Shown here in pieces: positions 28,093 through 35,826 of a stretch of DNA of 64,000 nucleotides. Below the pieces are notes generated by a model. That model made no database searches and was not told the DNA's origin. It worked only from the letters and a program-made list of their open reading frames with translations. A program made the translations under genes and the position numbers. Source of the DNA: Paractinoplanes atraurantiacus (GTDB lineage: Bacteria > Actinomycetota > Actinomycetes > Mycobacteriales > Micromonosporaceae); contig NZ_OBDY01000019.1 of the NCBI RefSeq assembly GCF_900215205.1, positions 124,001 to 188,000 of the forward strand, written 5' to 3'. Each line of letters opens with the position of its first letter. The stretch's first letter is position 1.

Positions 28093-31000
28093 ATGTCGCG
28101 CGATCGGCGCGGTGCGGACTCGTGGGCCACTCGTAGTCCGGATTCTCCGGATTTCGCCGAGCCTGAGGCGAAATGGTCGTCGCTCACCGACACCGGCAGC
28201 ATGCAGCCCAGCGCCGAGGCCCTCGACTGGCAGCGCCGTGCCGACGCGTGGGCGCAGCAGGCCGAGTCCGACGACAGCCAGTCCGTCGAGCCGGCCAACC
28301 GCTGGTCCGATGTCGCCTCCACCGGCCGCACCACGTTCCCGGCCGACGGCGTGGGCTGGCGCACCGAGACCGCCGAGTGGCGCGCGACCGGCGCCCGCTG
28401 GAAGCAGACCACCGAGTGGCGGTCCACCACCGGCTCGCACGGCTGGCGGTCCACGACCGAGGCCTGGCAGACCGGCGGCCGCAGCGACTACCCGGCCGCC
28501 GCCGAGACTCCGACCTCCCAGCCGGCCATCTCCAGCACGGCCTGGTCGAGCGGCTCCGACGACCAGAGCGCGGACGCCGGCGCCCGGCCCGCCTGGCAGC
28601 AGTTCACCGAGCCCGAGCGGCAGGAACCGCCGAGCTGGCGCGATTCGAGCACGTGGCAGCAGCCCTCACCCCGTACACCCGCGGAAAGCTCTTCGTCCTG
28701 GCAGCAGCTGGTCGATCCAGCCCAGCCGTCGCGGCCCTCCTGGCAGCGCGACGCCATCGAGGGCACGTGGAACGACACGGGGACCAGCACCGACGCGACC
28801 TGGCTGCGCTCCGGCGACGACGGCCGCCACCTGGTCCGCGAGGACGATCGGGCGGCCTGGCGGCGTGGCGCTCAGCAGACTCCGGGACCGGTCGGCCGCC
28901 GTCGCGCGCCCGAGCCGGGGCCTTCCGGCGGTTCGGGCTGGTCGACGGGCCGCTCCGAGGGCGACTCCTGGGACACCGACAATTGGGCCGGGCACACCGA
29001 CACCGGCAACATTCAGCTGTACGGCGACCCCGGCACGTCCACGACCTCATCGTGGCGAACCGAGGAGCCGGCCGGGAGTGAGCCCGGATACCGCATTCCA
29101 CCGGCGACGCCGTACGAGTCGTCGCGCCCTTCGCGGTACGACGACGAGCCTCGTGGATACGCGCAGGAGACCCCCGCTCCGCGCAGCCGCCGCGAGCGAG
29201 GCCCGCGATACGCCGACGAGGACACGCCCGGCCTCGGCGCCGCGCCCACCTCGGGCCTGGTCGGCGGGGCCACGAGCTATCCCCAGGAGACCCGGGCCCC
29301 GCAGGATCCCTGGCCGCCGCAGGAGACCCGGGCCGCCCGTCGCGCCCGAGCCGCCCAGCCGATCGACCGCGATCGCGACGAGACGTCCACGTTCGGCGCG
29401 GCCCCCATGGCGTACCCGGACCAGGCGGCCGGCGCAGCACCCCAGGGCGGCATGCCGACACCCGGCCTGCCTCCTCAGGACGACCCGCGCCGGGGCGAGC
29501 CGAGGCCGCCCTCCTCCAAGGCCAGGGCCCGCTACAACCCGGGCTCCGCCGACTGGCGTGAGCAGACCGCCTCGTGGGAGGCCGAGCCCGACACCAGCAG
29601 CTGGACCCGCGACCCCGACACGGGCCAGTGGAGCCGCTCCGAGGACGACCCCCGCATCCTGGCGTGGCGCCGCGAGGCCGCCCGCCGCGAGGCCATGGGC
29701 GAGGGCCCGCGCGCGATCACCGCCGGCCCCGCCGAGGACGTTTCCGAGCAACCCCCGGCCCCGGAGCCGCGCTCCCGGCGTACGCCCCCGGCCCTTCCGC
29801 CCGCACCGGCCCCCCGAAGCGGCACGCCGTACGGCTACGGCGCGGCATCCCCCACCAGCGCCGTTCCCGGCCGCGGCGGCTACCCGGAGGAGCCCCGTCG
29901 CCCCTACGACGACCCGCCTCCCGCACCCCGCAGCGCCATGCCCTACGGCAGCGCGCCCTCCACCGGCTACCCGGACGGTCCCGCACCCACCGGTCGCGCC
30001 GCCTACCCGGACGAGCCCACACCAAGAGGCCGCGCCGGCTACGACGATCCGGCGGCTACCGGCCGCCCGGCCTACCTCGATGAGCCTGCCCGCAACGGCC
30101 GTGCCGGCTACCAGGGCCAACCCGCCCTCGGCGGCCGCAGCAGCTACCCGGAGGAACCCACACCCGACGGCCGCGCCGCGTACCCGGAAGACCCCGCGCC
30201 CAACGGCCGTCGCCCCTACGGCGACCCTTCCTCCGCGCCACGCAGCAGCACCCCCTACGGCGGTCCCTCCGACCGCGGCGGCTACCCCGACGGTCCCGCC
30301 TCCGCGCCACGCAGCAGCACGCCCTACGGCGGTCCCTTCGACCGCGGCGGCTACCCCGACGGCCCTGCCTCCGCGCCACGCAGCGGCACCTCCGACCGCG
30401 GCGGCTACCCCGACGGTCCGGCTTCCGCGCCACGTAGCGCCACCCCCTACGGCGGCGGCCAATACGGAAGCGGCAGCGCGGCCTCCCGCAGCGCCCCGCC
30501 CAGCAGCGCACCACGCAGCGCTCCCAGCTACGGCGCGGCCCCCGCAGGCGGCTACCCCGAGCGTTACTCGAGCGCCAACCCGGCCAGCGGCACCCCGCGC
30601 TACTCCGCGTCAGCCCCCGCCAGCGGCCTCCCCGCGAGTTCGCAGCGCAGCCTCCCGCCGGCCCCACCGCGCTACGACAGCGGCCTCGGCACCGATTCGC
30701 CGCGCTACCCCGACAGCGGCCTCGGCACCGATTCACCGCGCTACCCGGACGGCGGCCTGACCGCCGATTCGCCTCGGTACCCGGACGGCGGCACACCGCG
30801 CTACTCCACCCCCGCTTCCGGCGCCGGCCTCTCCGGGGATCGGCCCCGTTACTCCCCGTCGGCCCCGGCCAGCGGTCTCCCCGCGGACACCTCGCGCGTC
30901 GACGACCTCGGCGGCCAGACCGTTCGCTACCCGGCCGACCCTCCGCGTTACTCCGCCTCGGCCCCGTCCAGCGGCCTCCCGGCCATCGCCCCGCGCTACT

Positions 31001-31914
31001 CCAGCGCCGCCCCGGCCAGCGGCCTCCCCGCCGACGCCGGATCTCCGCAGTACGGCGCTGGAGCCCCGCAGTACGGCGCCGGCCGGCGCCGCGCCGACGA
31101 CCAGGAACCACCTACGCGCCGTGGCTTGCTCGACCCCACGGCGTACGCCCAGGAACCGCTGACTCCCGAGGCCTGGCGCCGCGACTCCTCACCGGACGCG
31201 CCCTGGTCTCCCGGCGGCACCACCGAAATCAGGCAGCGCCCCGAGCCCGGCGCTTGGCACATCGCCGAGCGCGAGGAGCGGGCAAAGGGCAGCGCGTCCT
31301 ACCGCGAGGGCGGCGGTAACGACTGGCGGCGAGACCTCGCCGAACAGAGTGATCTCGCCGAGGGGGAGTCCCGGCGGTACGGCACCTCGGATTACGTGCC
31401 CTTTCGGTCGAGCGGCTCAGCCGCCGTCGAGGGAACATCGAACTTATCCATGACGTCCACGTCGCTGATCTCGCCTGTGCCGCGGGAGCAGCGCGAGGCC
31501 GGCGGATTCCAGGGTCTCAGCGGCTCGTACGAGCGGCGCCCGGTCACCGGCGGCTATCCGACGATCCGCAAGAACGACCTGCTCGACCCGGACGACGAGG
31601 AGGAGTCCGAGGAGTCGGGCGGCCCGCTCGCCGCCGTCGGCTACACCCTCGTCTGGTACGGCGTGCCCGTCGTGCTCTTCGTCGTCTACATGGTCGTCTT
31701 CGGCGCCGGCTCGCAGACCCACGCGCTGGACACGCTCTCCAAGGCGGCGCCGCAGTTCGGCATCTCGCTGGTCCTGAGCGTCCTCGTGGCGGTCGGCCTG
31801 CGCTTCATCAGCCACTCCTGGAAGGCGATCAGCGTGGGCCTCGCCGCCGCGGTCGTCGGCGGCGGCCTCGCCACCGTGCTGACCTCAGCCATCACCGGCA
31901 ACAGCCTGAGTTGA
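28093..31914 (+). CDS. Large Trp- and Pro-rich repeat protein with C-terminal membrane domain
   Basis: About 1273 residues, no family recognised. Residues 1-280 are rich in evenly spaced Trp (ETAEWRATGARWKQTTEW, HGWRSTTEAW), and another Trp set lies near 480-540 (ADWREQTASW, DTGQWSR). Residues 560-1020 are Pro/Tyr/Arg-rich repeats, including many copies of RGGYP(D/E)GPASAPRS-like and SAPASGLPA. The last 100 residues hold three hydrophobic segments (YTLVWYGVPVVLFVVYMVVFG and two more), anchoring a long probably cytoplasmic disordered part. The start is uncertain (ATG 28093; GTG 28000 and ATG 27991 also fit). It sits between dnaB and rplI on the opposite strand and converges on rplI at a shared hairpin. 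Confidence 0.7.
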   Translation: MSRDRRGADSWATRSPDSPDFAEPEAKWSSLTDTGSMQPSAEALDWQRRADAWAQQAESDDSQSVEPANRWSDVASTGRTTFPADGVGWRTETAEWRATGARWKQTTEWRSTTGSHGWRSTTEAWQTGGRSDYPAAAETPTSQPAISSTAWSSGSDDQSADAGARPAWQQFTEPERQEPPSWRDSSTWQQPSPRTPAESSSSWQQLVDPAQPSRPSWQRDAIEGTWNDTGTSTDATWLRSGDDGRHLVREDDRAAWRRGAQQTPGPVGRRRAPEPGPSGGSGWSTGRSEGDSWDTDNWAGHTDTGNIQLYGDPGTSTTSSWRTEEPAGSEPGYRIPPATPYESSRPSRYDDEPRGYAQETPAPRSRRERGPRYADEDTPGLGAAPTSGLVGGATSYPQETRAPQDPWPPQETRAARRARAAQPIDRDRDETSTFGAAPMAYPDQAAGAAPQGGMPTPGLPPQDDPRRGEPRPPSSKARARYNPGSADWREQTASWEAEPDTSSWTRDPDTGQWSRSEDDPRILAWRREAARREAMGEGPRAITAGPAEDVSEQPPAPEPRSRRTPPALPPAPAPRSGTPYGYGAASPTSAVPGRGGYPEEPRRPYDDPPPAPRSAMPYGSAPSTGYPDGPAPTGRAAYPDEPTPRGRAGYDDPAATGRPAYLDEPARNGRAGYQGQPALGGRSSYPEEPTPDGRAAYPEDPAPNGRRPYGDPSSAPRSSTPYGGPSDRGGYPDGPASAPRSSTPYGGPFDRGGYPDGPASAPRSGTSDRGGYPDGPASAPRSATPYGGGQYGSGSAASRSAPPSSAPRSAPSYGAAPAGGYPERYSSANPASGTPRYSASAPASGLPASSQRSLPPAPPRYDSGLGTDSPRYPDSGLGTDSPRYPDGGLTADSPRYPDGGTPRYSTPASGAGLSGDRPRYSPSAPASGLPADTSRVDDLGGQTVRYPADPPRYSASAPSSGLPAIAPRYSSAAPASGLPADAGSPQYGAGAPQYGAGRRRADDQEPPTRRGLLDPTAYAQEPLTPEAWRRDSSPDAPWSPGGTTEIRQRPEPGAWHIAEREERAKGSASYREGGGNDWRRDLAEQSDLAEGESRRYGTSDYVPFRSSGSAAVEGTSNLSMTSTSLISPVPREQREAGGFQGLSGSYERRPVTGGYPTIRKNDLLDPDDEEESEESGGPLAAVGYTLVWYGVPVVLFVVYMVVFGAGSQTHALDTLSKAAPQFGISLVLSVLVAVGLRFISHSWKAISVGLAAAVVGGGLATVLTSAITGNSLS

Positions 31915-31921
31915 GAGAACA

Positions 31922-31957
31922 GAACGGCGCGCCGGGACGAATCCCAGCGCGCCGTTC
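31922..31957. terminator. Bidirectional hairpin terminator between the Trp-rich gene and rplI
   Basis: GAACGGCGCGC pairs perfectly with GCGCGCCGTTC (31922-31932 and 31947-31957), and inside it GGGA pairs with TCCC around a CGAA loop. It lies between two convergent stop codons (31914 and 31970) and can serve both. Confidence 0.85.
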
Positions 31958-31969
31958 GGAAAAGCTGCC

Positions 31970-32419
31970 TTACTTGGCGGCCACCACGTTCACCGGGAAC
32001 GTCGCGGTCACCTCGGGGTGAAGCTTGACCTGCACGTTGTACGAGCCCGTGGTCTTGATGTGACTCGGGAGCTCGAGACGACGGCGGTCGAGCGACGGAC
32101 CGCCGGCGGCCTTGACGGCCTCGACGATCTCGGCCGGGGTGATCGAGCCGAACAGGCGGCCACCGTTGCCGGAGCGCGCGGTCAGCGAGACCTTGAGGCC
32201 GGCCAGCTGGGCCTTGACCTCGTTGGCCTGGCCGAGGTCACGGATCTCGCGGGCCTCGCGGGCCCGCTTGATGACCACGACCTGCTTCTCGGCGCCCTTG
32301 GTCCACTGGATCGCGAAGCCCTGCGGCAGGAGGTAGTTACGGCCGTAGCCGTTCTTGACCTCGACGATGTCGCCGGGGGTGCCGAGACCCGAAACTTCCT
32401 GGGTGAGGATGATCTTCAT
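31970..32419 (-). CDS. rplI: 50S ribosomal protein bL9
   Basis: 149 residues, normal length. Begins MKIILTQEVSGLGTPGDIVEVKNGYGRNYLLPQGFA, the bL9 signature, then a long helix and the C-terminal domain. Last gene of rpsF-ssb-rpsR-rplI, 14 bases after rpsR, and followed by a strong hairpin. Confidence 0.98.
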   Translation of the reverse strand: MKIILTQEVSGLGTPGDIVEVKNGYGRNYLLPQGFAIQWTKGAEKQVVVIKRAREAREIRDLGQANEVKAQLAGLKVSLTARSGNGGRLFGSITPAEIVEAVKAAGGPSLDRRRLELPSHIKTTGSYNVQVKLHPEVTATFPVNVVAAK

Positions 32420-32433
32420 ATCGGTGATCCTCC

Positions 32434-32673
32434 TCAGCGCGCCGTCGCCGTGTACGGCAGAAGCGCCATCTCACGGGCGTTCTTGACCGCGCGGGCGATC
32501 TGCCGCTGCTGCTGCGAGGTCACCCCGGTGACCCGGCGGGCACGGATCTTGCCCCGGTCGGAGATGAACTTGCGCAGAAGCGCGGTGTCCTTGTAGTCGA
32601 TGTAGGTGATCCCGTCCTTGTCGAGCGGGTTCACCTTCTTCTTCGGCTTGCGAAGCGCCGCAGCCTTAGCCAT
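32434..32673 (-). CDS. rpsR: 30S ribosomal protein bS18, zinc-free (C-) form
   Basis: 79 residues. The body is classical bS18 (YIDYKDTALLRKFISDRGKIRARRVTG, KNAREMALLPYT). The cysteines that bind zinc in the C+ form (CxxC after KKKV, and Cys in GNC) are replaced: the sequence reads KKKVNPLDKDG and TGVTSQQQR. It is therefore a C- type protein even though it is in the main rpsF operon, which in many actinobacteria carries the C+ form. Confidence 0.97.
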   Translation of the reverse strand: MAKAAALRKPKKKVNPLDKDGITYIDYKDTALLRKFISDRGKIRARRVTGVTSQQQRQIARAVKNAREMALLPYTATAR

Positions 32674-32710
32674 TGCTCTTACTCCTGAACTCGGTAAGCC
32701 CTACGAAGGG

Positions 32711-33280
32711 CTAGAAGGGAGGCTCGTCGTCGAACGAGGAGTTGCCGCCGCCGCCCCCACTGGAGCGGTTGCCGGAGGCCGGAGCAGCTGTCGCCCACGG
32801 GTCGTCGAAGTTGTTGCCTCCGCCGCCACCGCTGGACTGCTGCTGACGGTTTCCACCGCCAGCGCCGCCGCCACCACCGGAAGCGCCGAACCCGCCGCCT
32901 CCGCCACCGCCGGAGCGGTTCATGCGCTGCACCTTCGCCGTGGCGTACCGCAGCGACGGGCCGATCTCGTCGACCTCGAGCTCGTAGACGGTGCGCTTCT
33001 CTCCCTCGCGGGTCTCGTACGACCGCTGGCGCAGCCGGCCCTGCACGATCACCCGAGCGCCACGCTGCAGCGACTCGGCGACGTGCTCGGCGGCGTCACG
33101 CCAGATGTTGCACGCGAGGAACAGTGGCTCGCCGTCTTTCCACTCGCCCGACTGCCGGTCCAAGGTCCGCGGCGTGGACGCGATGCGGAACTTGGCGACC
33201 GCCGCACCCGACGGGGTGAAGCGCAGCTCGGGGTCGTCGGTCAGGTTGCCGACGACCGTGATGGTGGTTTCTCCTGCCAT
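32711..33280 (-). CDS. ssb: Single-stranded DNA-binding protein
   Basis: 189 residues. Residues 1-115 form the OB fold (ETTITVVGNLTDDPELRFTPSG, FLACNIWRDAAEHVAESL, VIVQGRLRQRSYE). The tail is a long Gly/Asn/Gln/Ser-rich linker ending in the acidic tip DDEPPF that recruits repair and replication partners. It is encoded between rpsF and rpsR as in other bacteria. The linker is made of Gly-rich repeats that also appear as Gly/Ala-coding minisatellite DNA. Confidence 0.97.
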   Translation of the reverse strand: MAGETTITVVGNLTDDPELRFTPSGAAVAKFRIASTPRTLDRQSGEWKDGEPLFLACNIWRDAAEHVAESLQRGARVIVQGRLRQRSYETREGEKRTVYELEVDEIGPSLRYATAKVQRMNRSGGGGGGGFGASGGGGGAGGGNRQQQSSGGGGGNNFDDPWATAAPASGNRSSGGGGGNSSFDDEPPF

Positions 33281-33343
33281 GATCTTCTCCTCGCCGCAGT
33301 TCTCGTTCGTAGGAGGCTCTCAGAACCCCCTGACAAAAACGAG

Positions 33344-33634
33344 TCAGCGGGTCTCGGGCCGGATGACCTTGGTACGGAGGATGTTCTCGTTGAGCCGGAG
33401 CTGACGGTCCAGCTCGGCGACGGCCTCAGGGGTCGCCTGAAGGTCGACGACGGCGTAGATGCCCTCGGCCTTCTTGTTGATCTCGAACGAGAGCCGGCGA
33501 CGGCCCCAGACGTCGAGCTTCTCCACCGAGCCACCCGCGGTCCTGATGACGTTCAGGTACTGATCGAGCGACGGTGCGACGGTGCGCTCCTCGAGCGAAG
33601 GGTCGAGGATCACCATGAGTTCGTAATGACGCAA
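33344..33634 (-). CDS. rpsF: 30S ribosomal protein bS6
   Basis: 96 residues: RHYELMVILDPSLEER, then SVEKLDVWGRRRLSFEINKKAEGIYAV, typical of bS6. The start is a TTG at 33634, not an upstream ATG: AGGAGGTGA is placed correctly before it and the length then equals that of other actinobacterial S6 proteins. Its Shine-Dalgarno sequence is inside a potential hairpin (see the leader entry). It binds 16S rRNA with bS18. Confidence 0.96.
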   Translation of the reverse strand: MRHYELMVILDPSLEERTVAPSLDQYLNVIRTAGGSVEKLDVWGRRRLSFEINKKAEGIYAVVDLQATPEAVAELDRQLRLNENILRTKVIRPETR

Positions 33635-33643
33635 GACGTTCTC

Positions 33644-33688
33644 ACCTCCTGTGGGCTTGGCGGCCACGGTCTCTCCGTGGCAGGAGGT
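33644..33688 (-). promoter_or_regulatory. rpsF leader hairpin, S6:S18-type autoregulatory element
   Basis: Read along the rpsF mRNA: ACCTCCTG (33688-33681), directly followed by the hairpin CCACGG-AGAGA-CCGTGG, then CCGCCAAGCCCA, then CAGGAGGT (33651-33644), which pairs fully with the first element and contains the rpsF Shine-Dalgarno sequence. A stem holding the ribosome-binding site, a side hairpin, and a CCG next to it are the features reported for leaders bound by the S6:S18 complex. Binding would close the stem and stop translation. Confidence 0.7.
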
Positions 33689-33779
33689 CTTGTGTCGATC
33701 ACAGTAAAGCCGTGGGAGTGGACCCACGGCCGCCTGCGAACCGAGCAAGCATACCTACCTCGCGCGCTCTACCAAAAAG

Positions 33780-33807
33780 AAGGACCCCGTCGGTGGACGG
33801 GGTCCTT
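33780..33807 (-). terminator. Intrinsic terminator after the secreted-protein gene
   Basis: AAGGACCCCGTC and GACGGGGTCCTT form a perfect 12-bp stem with a GGTG loop. On the minus strand it is followed by CTTTTTGG, a T-rich tail. It ends the leftward gene at 33919-34896 before the rpsF promoter. Confidence 0.85.
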
Positions 33808-33918
33808 CCTGGTGGAGCCGCGGGGCGCCCGATCCGCATTCGCTGGGTGGGACCTGGGGAGGAACGACCACACCGATGAGGTTGGACACGGCCGCCCCGC
33901 GGAGCTTATGGCCAAAGC

Positions 33919-34896
33919 TTACGCCGTTATTGCCCGATTTGCACGTTGCGACACGATTGCCCGAATAGTCGCGGCGCCGACGCCCATCACGCATACCGCG
34001 GCGATGAGCGCGAGCAGGCCGATCGGTCCCCCGTCGCTCATCGGCCGCATCGCCGCCACGGGTTCCGCGGCGGCGGCCTCGGCCGGGGTCACTCCGGGTG
34101 CCGCCGGTGCGGCATCGATCGGATCAAGAGCGATTTGGGGTACGCCGGGGAGCACAGCCCTTTCGTCCCCAGGCGGCATGCCCGCGAATGCCGGCGTGAC
34201 GCTCCCCGCCGTACTCAATGGGGTCCTGCCTTTGATTTTCGTTTTAGTAGGAGCCCCGCCGTGCGGCATCGCCTGAACGGCAGCGGTCGCGGCCTGAGCC
34301 ACTGCCGAGCTCCGCATCGTCGCCGGACGGCGCGTGGCCGGACCGGAAGCAGCGGAATTCACCCGCGAGGGGCGCTCGCCGGGCGTGGCGGAACCGGACA
34401 ACGTCGAGGCGGACGGCTCATCCGAGCCGGCCGGAGACAGCGAGACCGGCTCCGGGTCGGCCGTCGACGGCGCCGGCTGCGGGTCCGGCAGCGCCGCGGA
34501 CGCCGAGGGCTGTGCCGTCACCATCATCGGCTCGGCCTCGTCACCGAGCGGGCAGTTGGGCTTGAGGGTCACCGCCGTGGTGCCCCGCCGGAAGATCACG
34601 TCGGTTGCCGAGTCATCCGGAAGCGTGCCCTTGGTGTCGCCGCCGAGCAGCAGCTTCGCCGCGTACCCGGTGCGGTTGACCACCCGGATCGTGCTCTGGG
34701 CCGGAACCGTCATCGACTCGACGTCGGGCTTCGACTGGCAGGAGATGCCGAGCATGCTGCCACCGGCGAAGGTCACCTGCCGGGCCCCCTCAGGGATCCG
34801 GTCAGCGCTCGCGGTGCCGTTGACCAGCATCGGAGCGCCGAAGATCAGGCCGCCCAGCGCGATCGCCGTCACCCGCTGTCGGAACTGCCGCGACAT
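33919..34896 (-). CDS. Secreted, cell-envelope anchored hypothetical protein
   Basis: 325 residues. The start is ATG 34896 with GGGAGA upstream; the longer frame is a shadow of the endonuclease IV gene. Residues 1-31 are a signal peptide (RQRVTAIALGGLIFGAPMLVNGTASA). A conserved-looking domain of about 100 residues follows (QVTFAGGSMLGISCQSKP, ESMTVPAQSTIRVVNRTGYAAKLLLGG), with two cysteines. It resembles a cupredoxin-like or Ig-like fold but I cannot name it. Then a Ser/Pro/Ala linker and a C-terminal hydrophobic segment (IGLLALIAAVCVMGVGAATI) with basic residues after it. Confidence 0.75.
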   Translation of the reverse strand: MSRQFRQRVTAIALGGLIFGAPMLVNGTASADRIPEGARQVTFAGGSMLGISCQSKPDVESMTVPAQSTIRVVNRTGYAAKLLLGGDTKGTLPDDSATDVIFRRGTTAVTLKPNCPLGDEAEPMMVTAQPSASAALPDPQPAPSTADPEPVSLSPAGSDEPSASTLSGSATPGERPSRVNSAASGPATRRPATMRSSAVAQAATAAVQAMPHGGAPTKTKIKGRTPLSTAGSVTPAFAGMPPGDERAVLPGVPQIALDPIDAAPAAPGVTPAEAAAAEPVAAMRPMSDGGPIGLLALIAAVCVMGVGAATIRAIVSQRANRAITA

Positions 34897-35025
34897 GCAC
34901 CATCTCCCAGTTTCGTCACCGGCCCGTGCCGGTCCGTGAACGTGATCAATGGAGGTAACGAGCCCCGCGGGAGCCCGGTGACGCCAGGGGGCGTGAGTGT
35001 CGGACCCTCGTCGTAGTCTCGTTCC

Positions 35026-35802
35026 ATGCGCATCGGAGCCCACGTCGATCCGACCGACCCCCTCGAGGCGGCACGCGAACGCGGCGCCGAGGCGGTGCAG
35101 TTCTTCCTCACCGACCCGCAGGGCTACAAAACGCCCAAACCGCGGGAGGACGCGGCGGTGCTGCGGGAGTCCGAGGTGGACATCTACATCCACGCGCCGT
35201 ACATCGTCAATGTCGCCTCGCCGAACAACCGGATCCGCATCCCCAGCCGCAAGCTGCTGATGGCGCACGCCAAGGCGGCGGCCGAGCTCGGCGCCAAGGG
35301 CTTGATCGTGCACGGCGGTCACGTCGGCAAGGACGCCGATCTGGCCGCGGGTTTCGACAATTGGCGCAAAGCTTTCGAATATGCGGAGTCCGACGGTGGC
35401 CTGCCGCTGCCGATCCTGATCGAAAACACGGCCGGCGGTGACAACGCGTGCGCCCGCCGCTTCGACGACCTGGCCCGCCTGTGGGACGCGGTCGGCTCCT
35501 TCGGCGCCGGGTTCTGCCTGGACACGTGCCACGCATTCGCCGGCGGCGAAGATCTGGTCGGCATCGTCGACCGGGTCAAATCGATCACGGGGCGTATCGA
35601 CCTGATCCACGCCAACGACTCCAAGGGCGGATTCGACTCCGGCCAGGACCGCCACGACAACCTCGGCAATGGCAAGATCGACCCCGAGCTCATCGTGGCC
35701 GCGATCCGGGCCGCCGGGGCACCCGCCGTCGTCGAGACGCCGGGCGGCTCCGAGGGCCAGACCGCCGACATCGCTCTCCTGCGGGAGCGGACGGGTCGCT
35801 GA
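35026..35802 (+). CDS. nfo: Deoxyribonuclease IV (AP endonuclease, Nfo family)
   Basis: 258 residues with a TIM-barrel AP-endonuclease-2 pattern: MRIGAHV, IYIHAPYIVNVASPN, LIVHGGHVG, ILIENTAGG, FCLDTCHAFAGG, IHANDSKGGF, RHDNLGNGKI and VVETPGG. The metal ligands (His, Glu, Asp, His) are thus all present. It cuts at abasic sites, the product of glycosylases. TAGTCT ends about 6 bases before the ATG, a leaderless arrangement. It is divergent from the secreted-protein gene. Confidence 0.93.
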   Translation: MRIGAHVDPTDPLEAARERGAEAVQFFLTDPQGYKTPKPREDAAVLRESEVDIYIHAPYIVNVASPNNRIRIPSRKLLMAHAKAAAELGAKGLIVHGGHVGKDADLAAGFDNWRKAFEYAESDGGLPLPILIENTAGGDNACARRFDDLARLWDAVGSFGAGFCLDTCHAFAGGEDLVGIVDRVKSITGRIDLIHANDSKGGFDSGQDRHDNLGNGKIDPELIVAAIRAAGAPAVVETPGGSEGQTADIALLRERTGR

Positions 35803-35826
35803 CGCGCCGGCAGCACGGGGAGGGTC

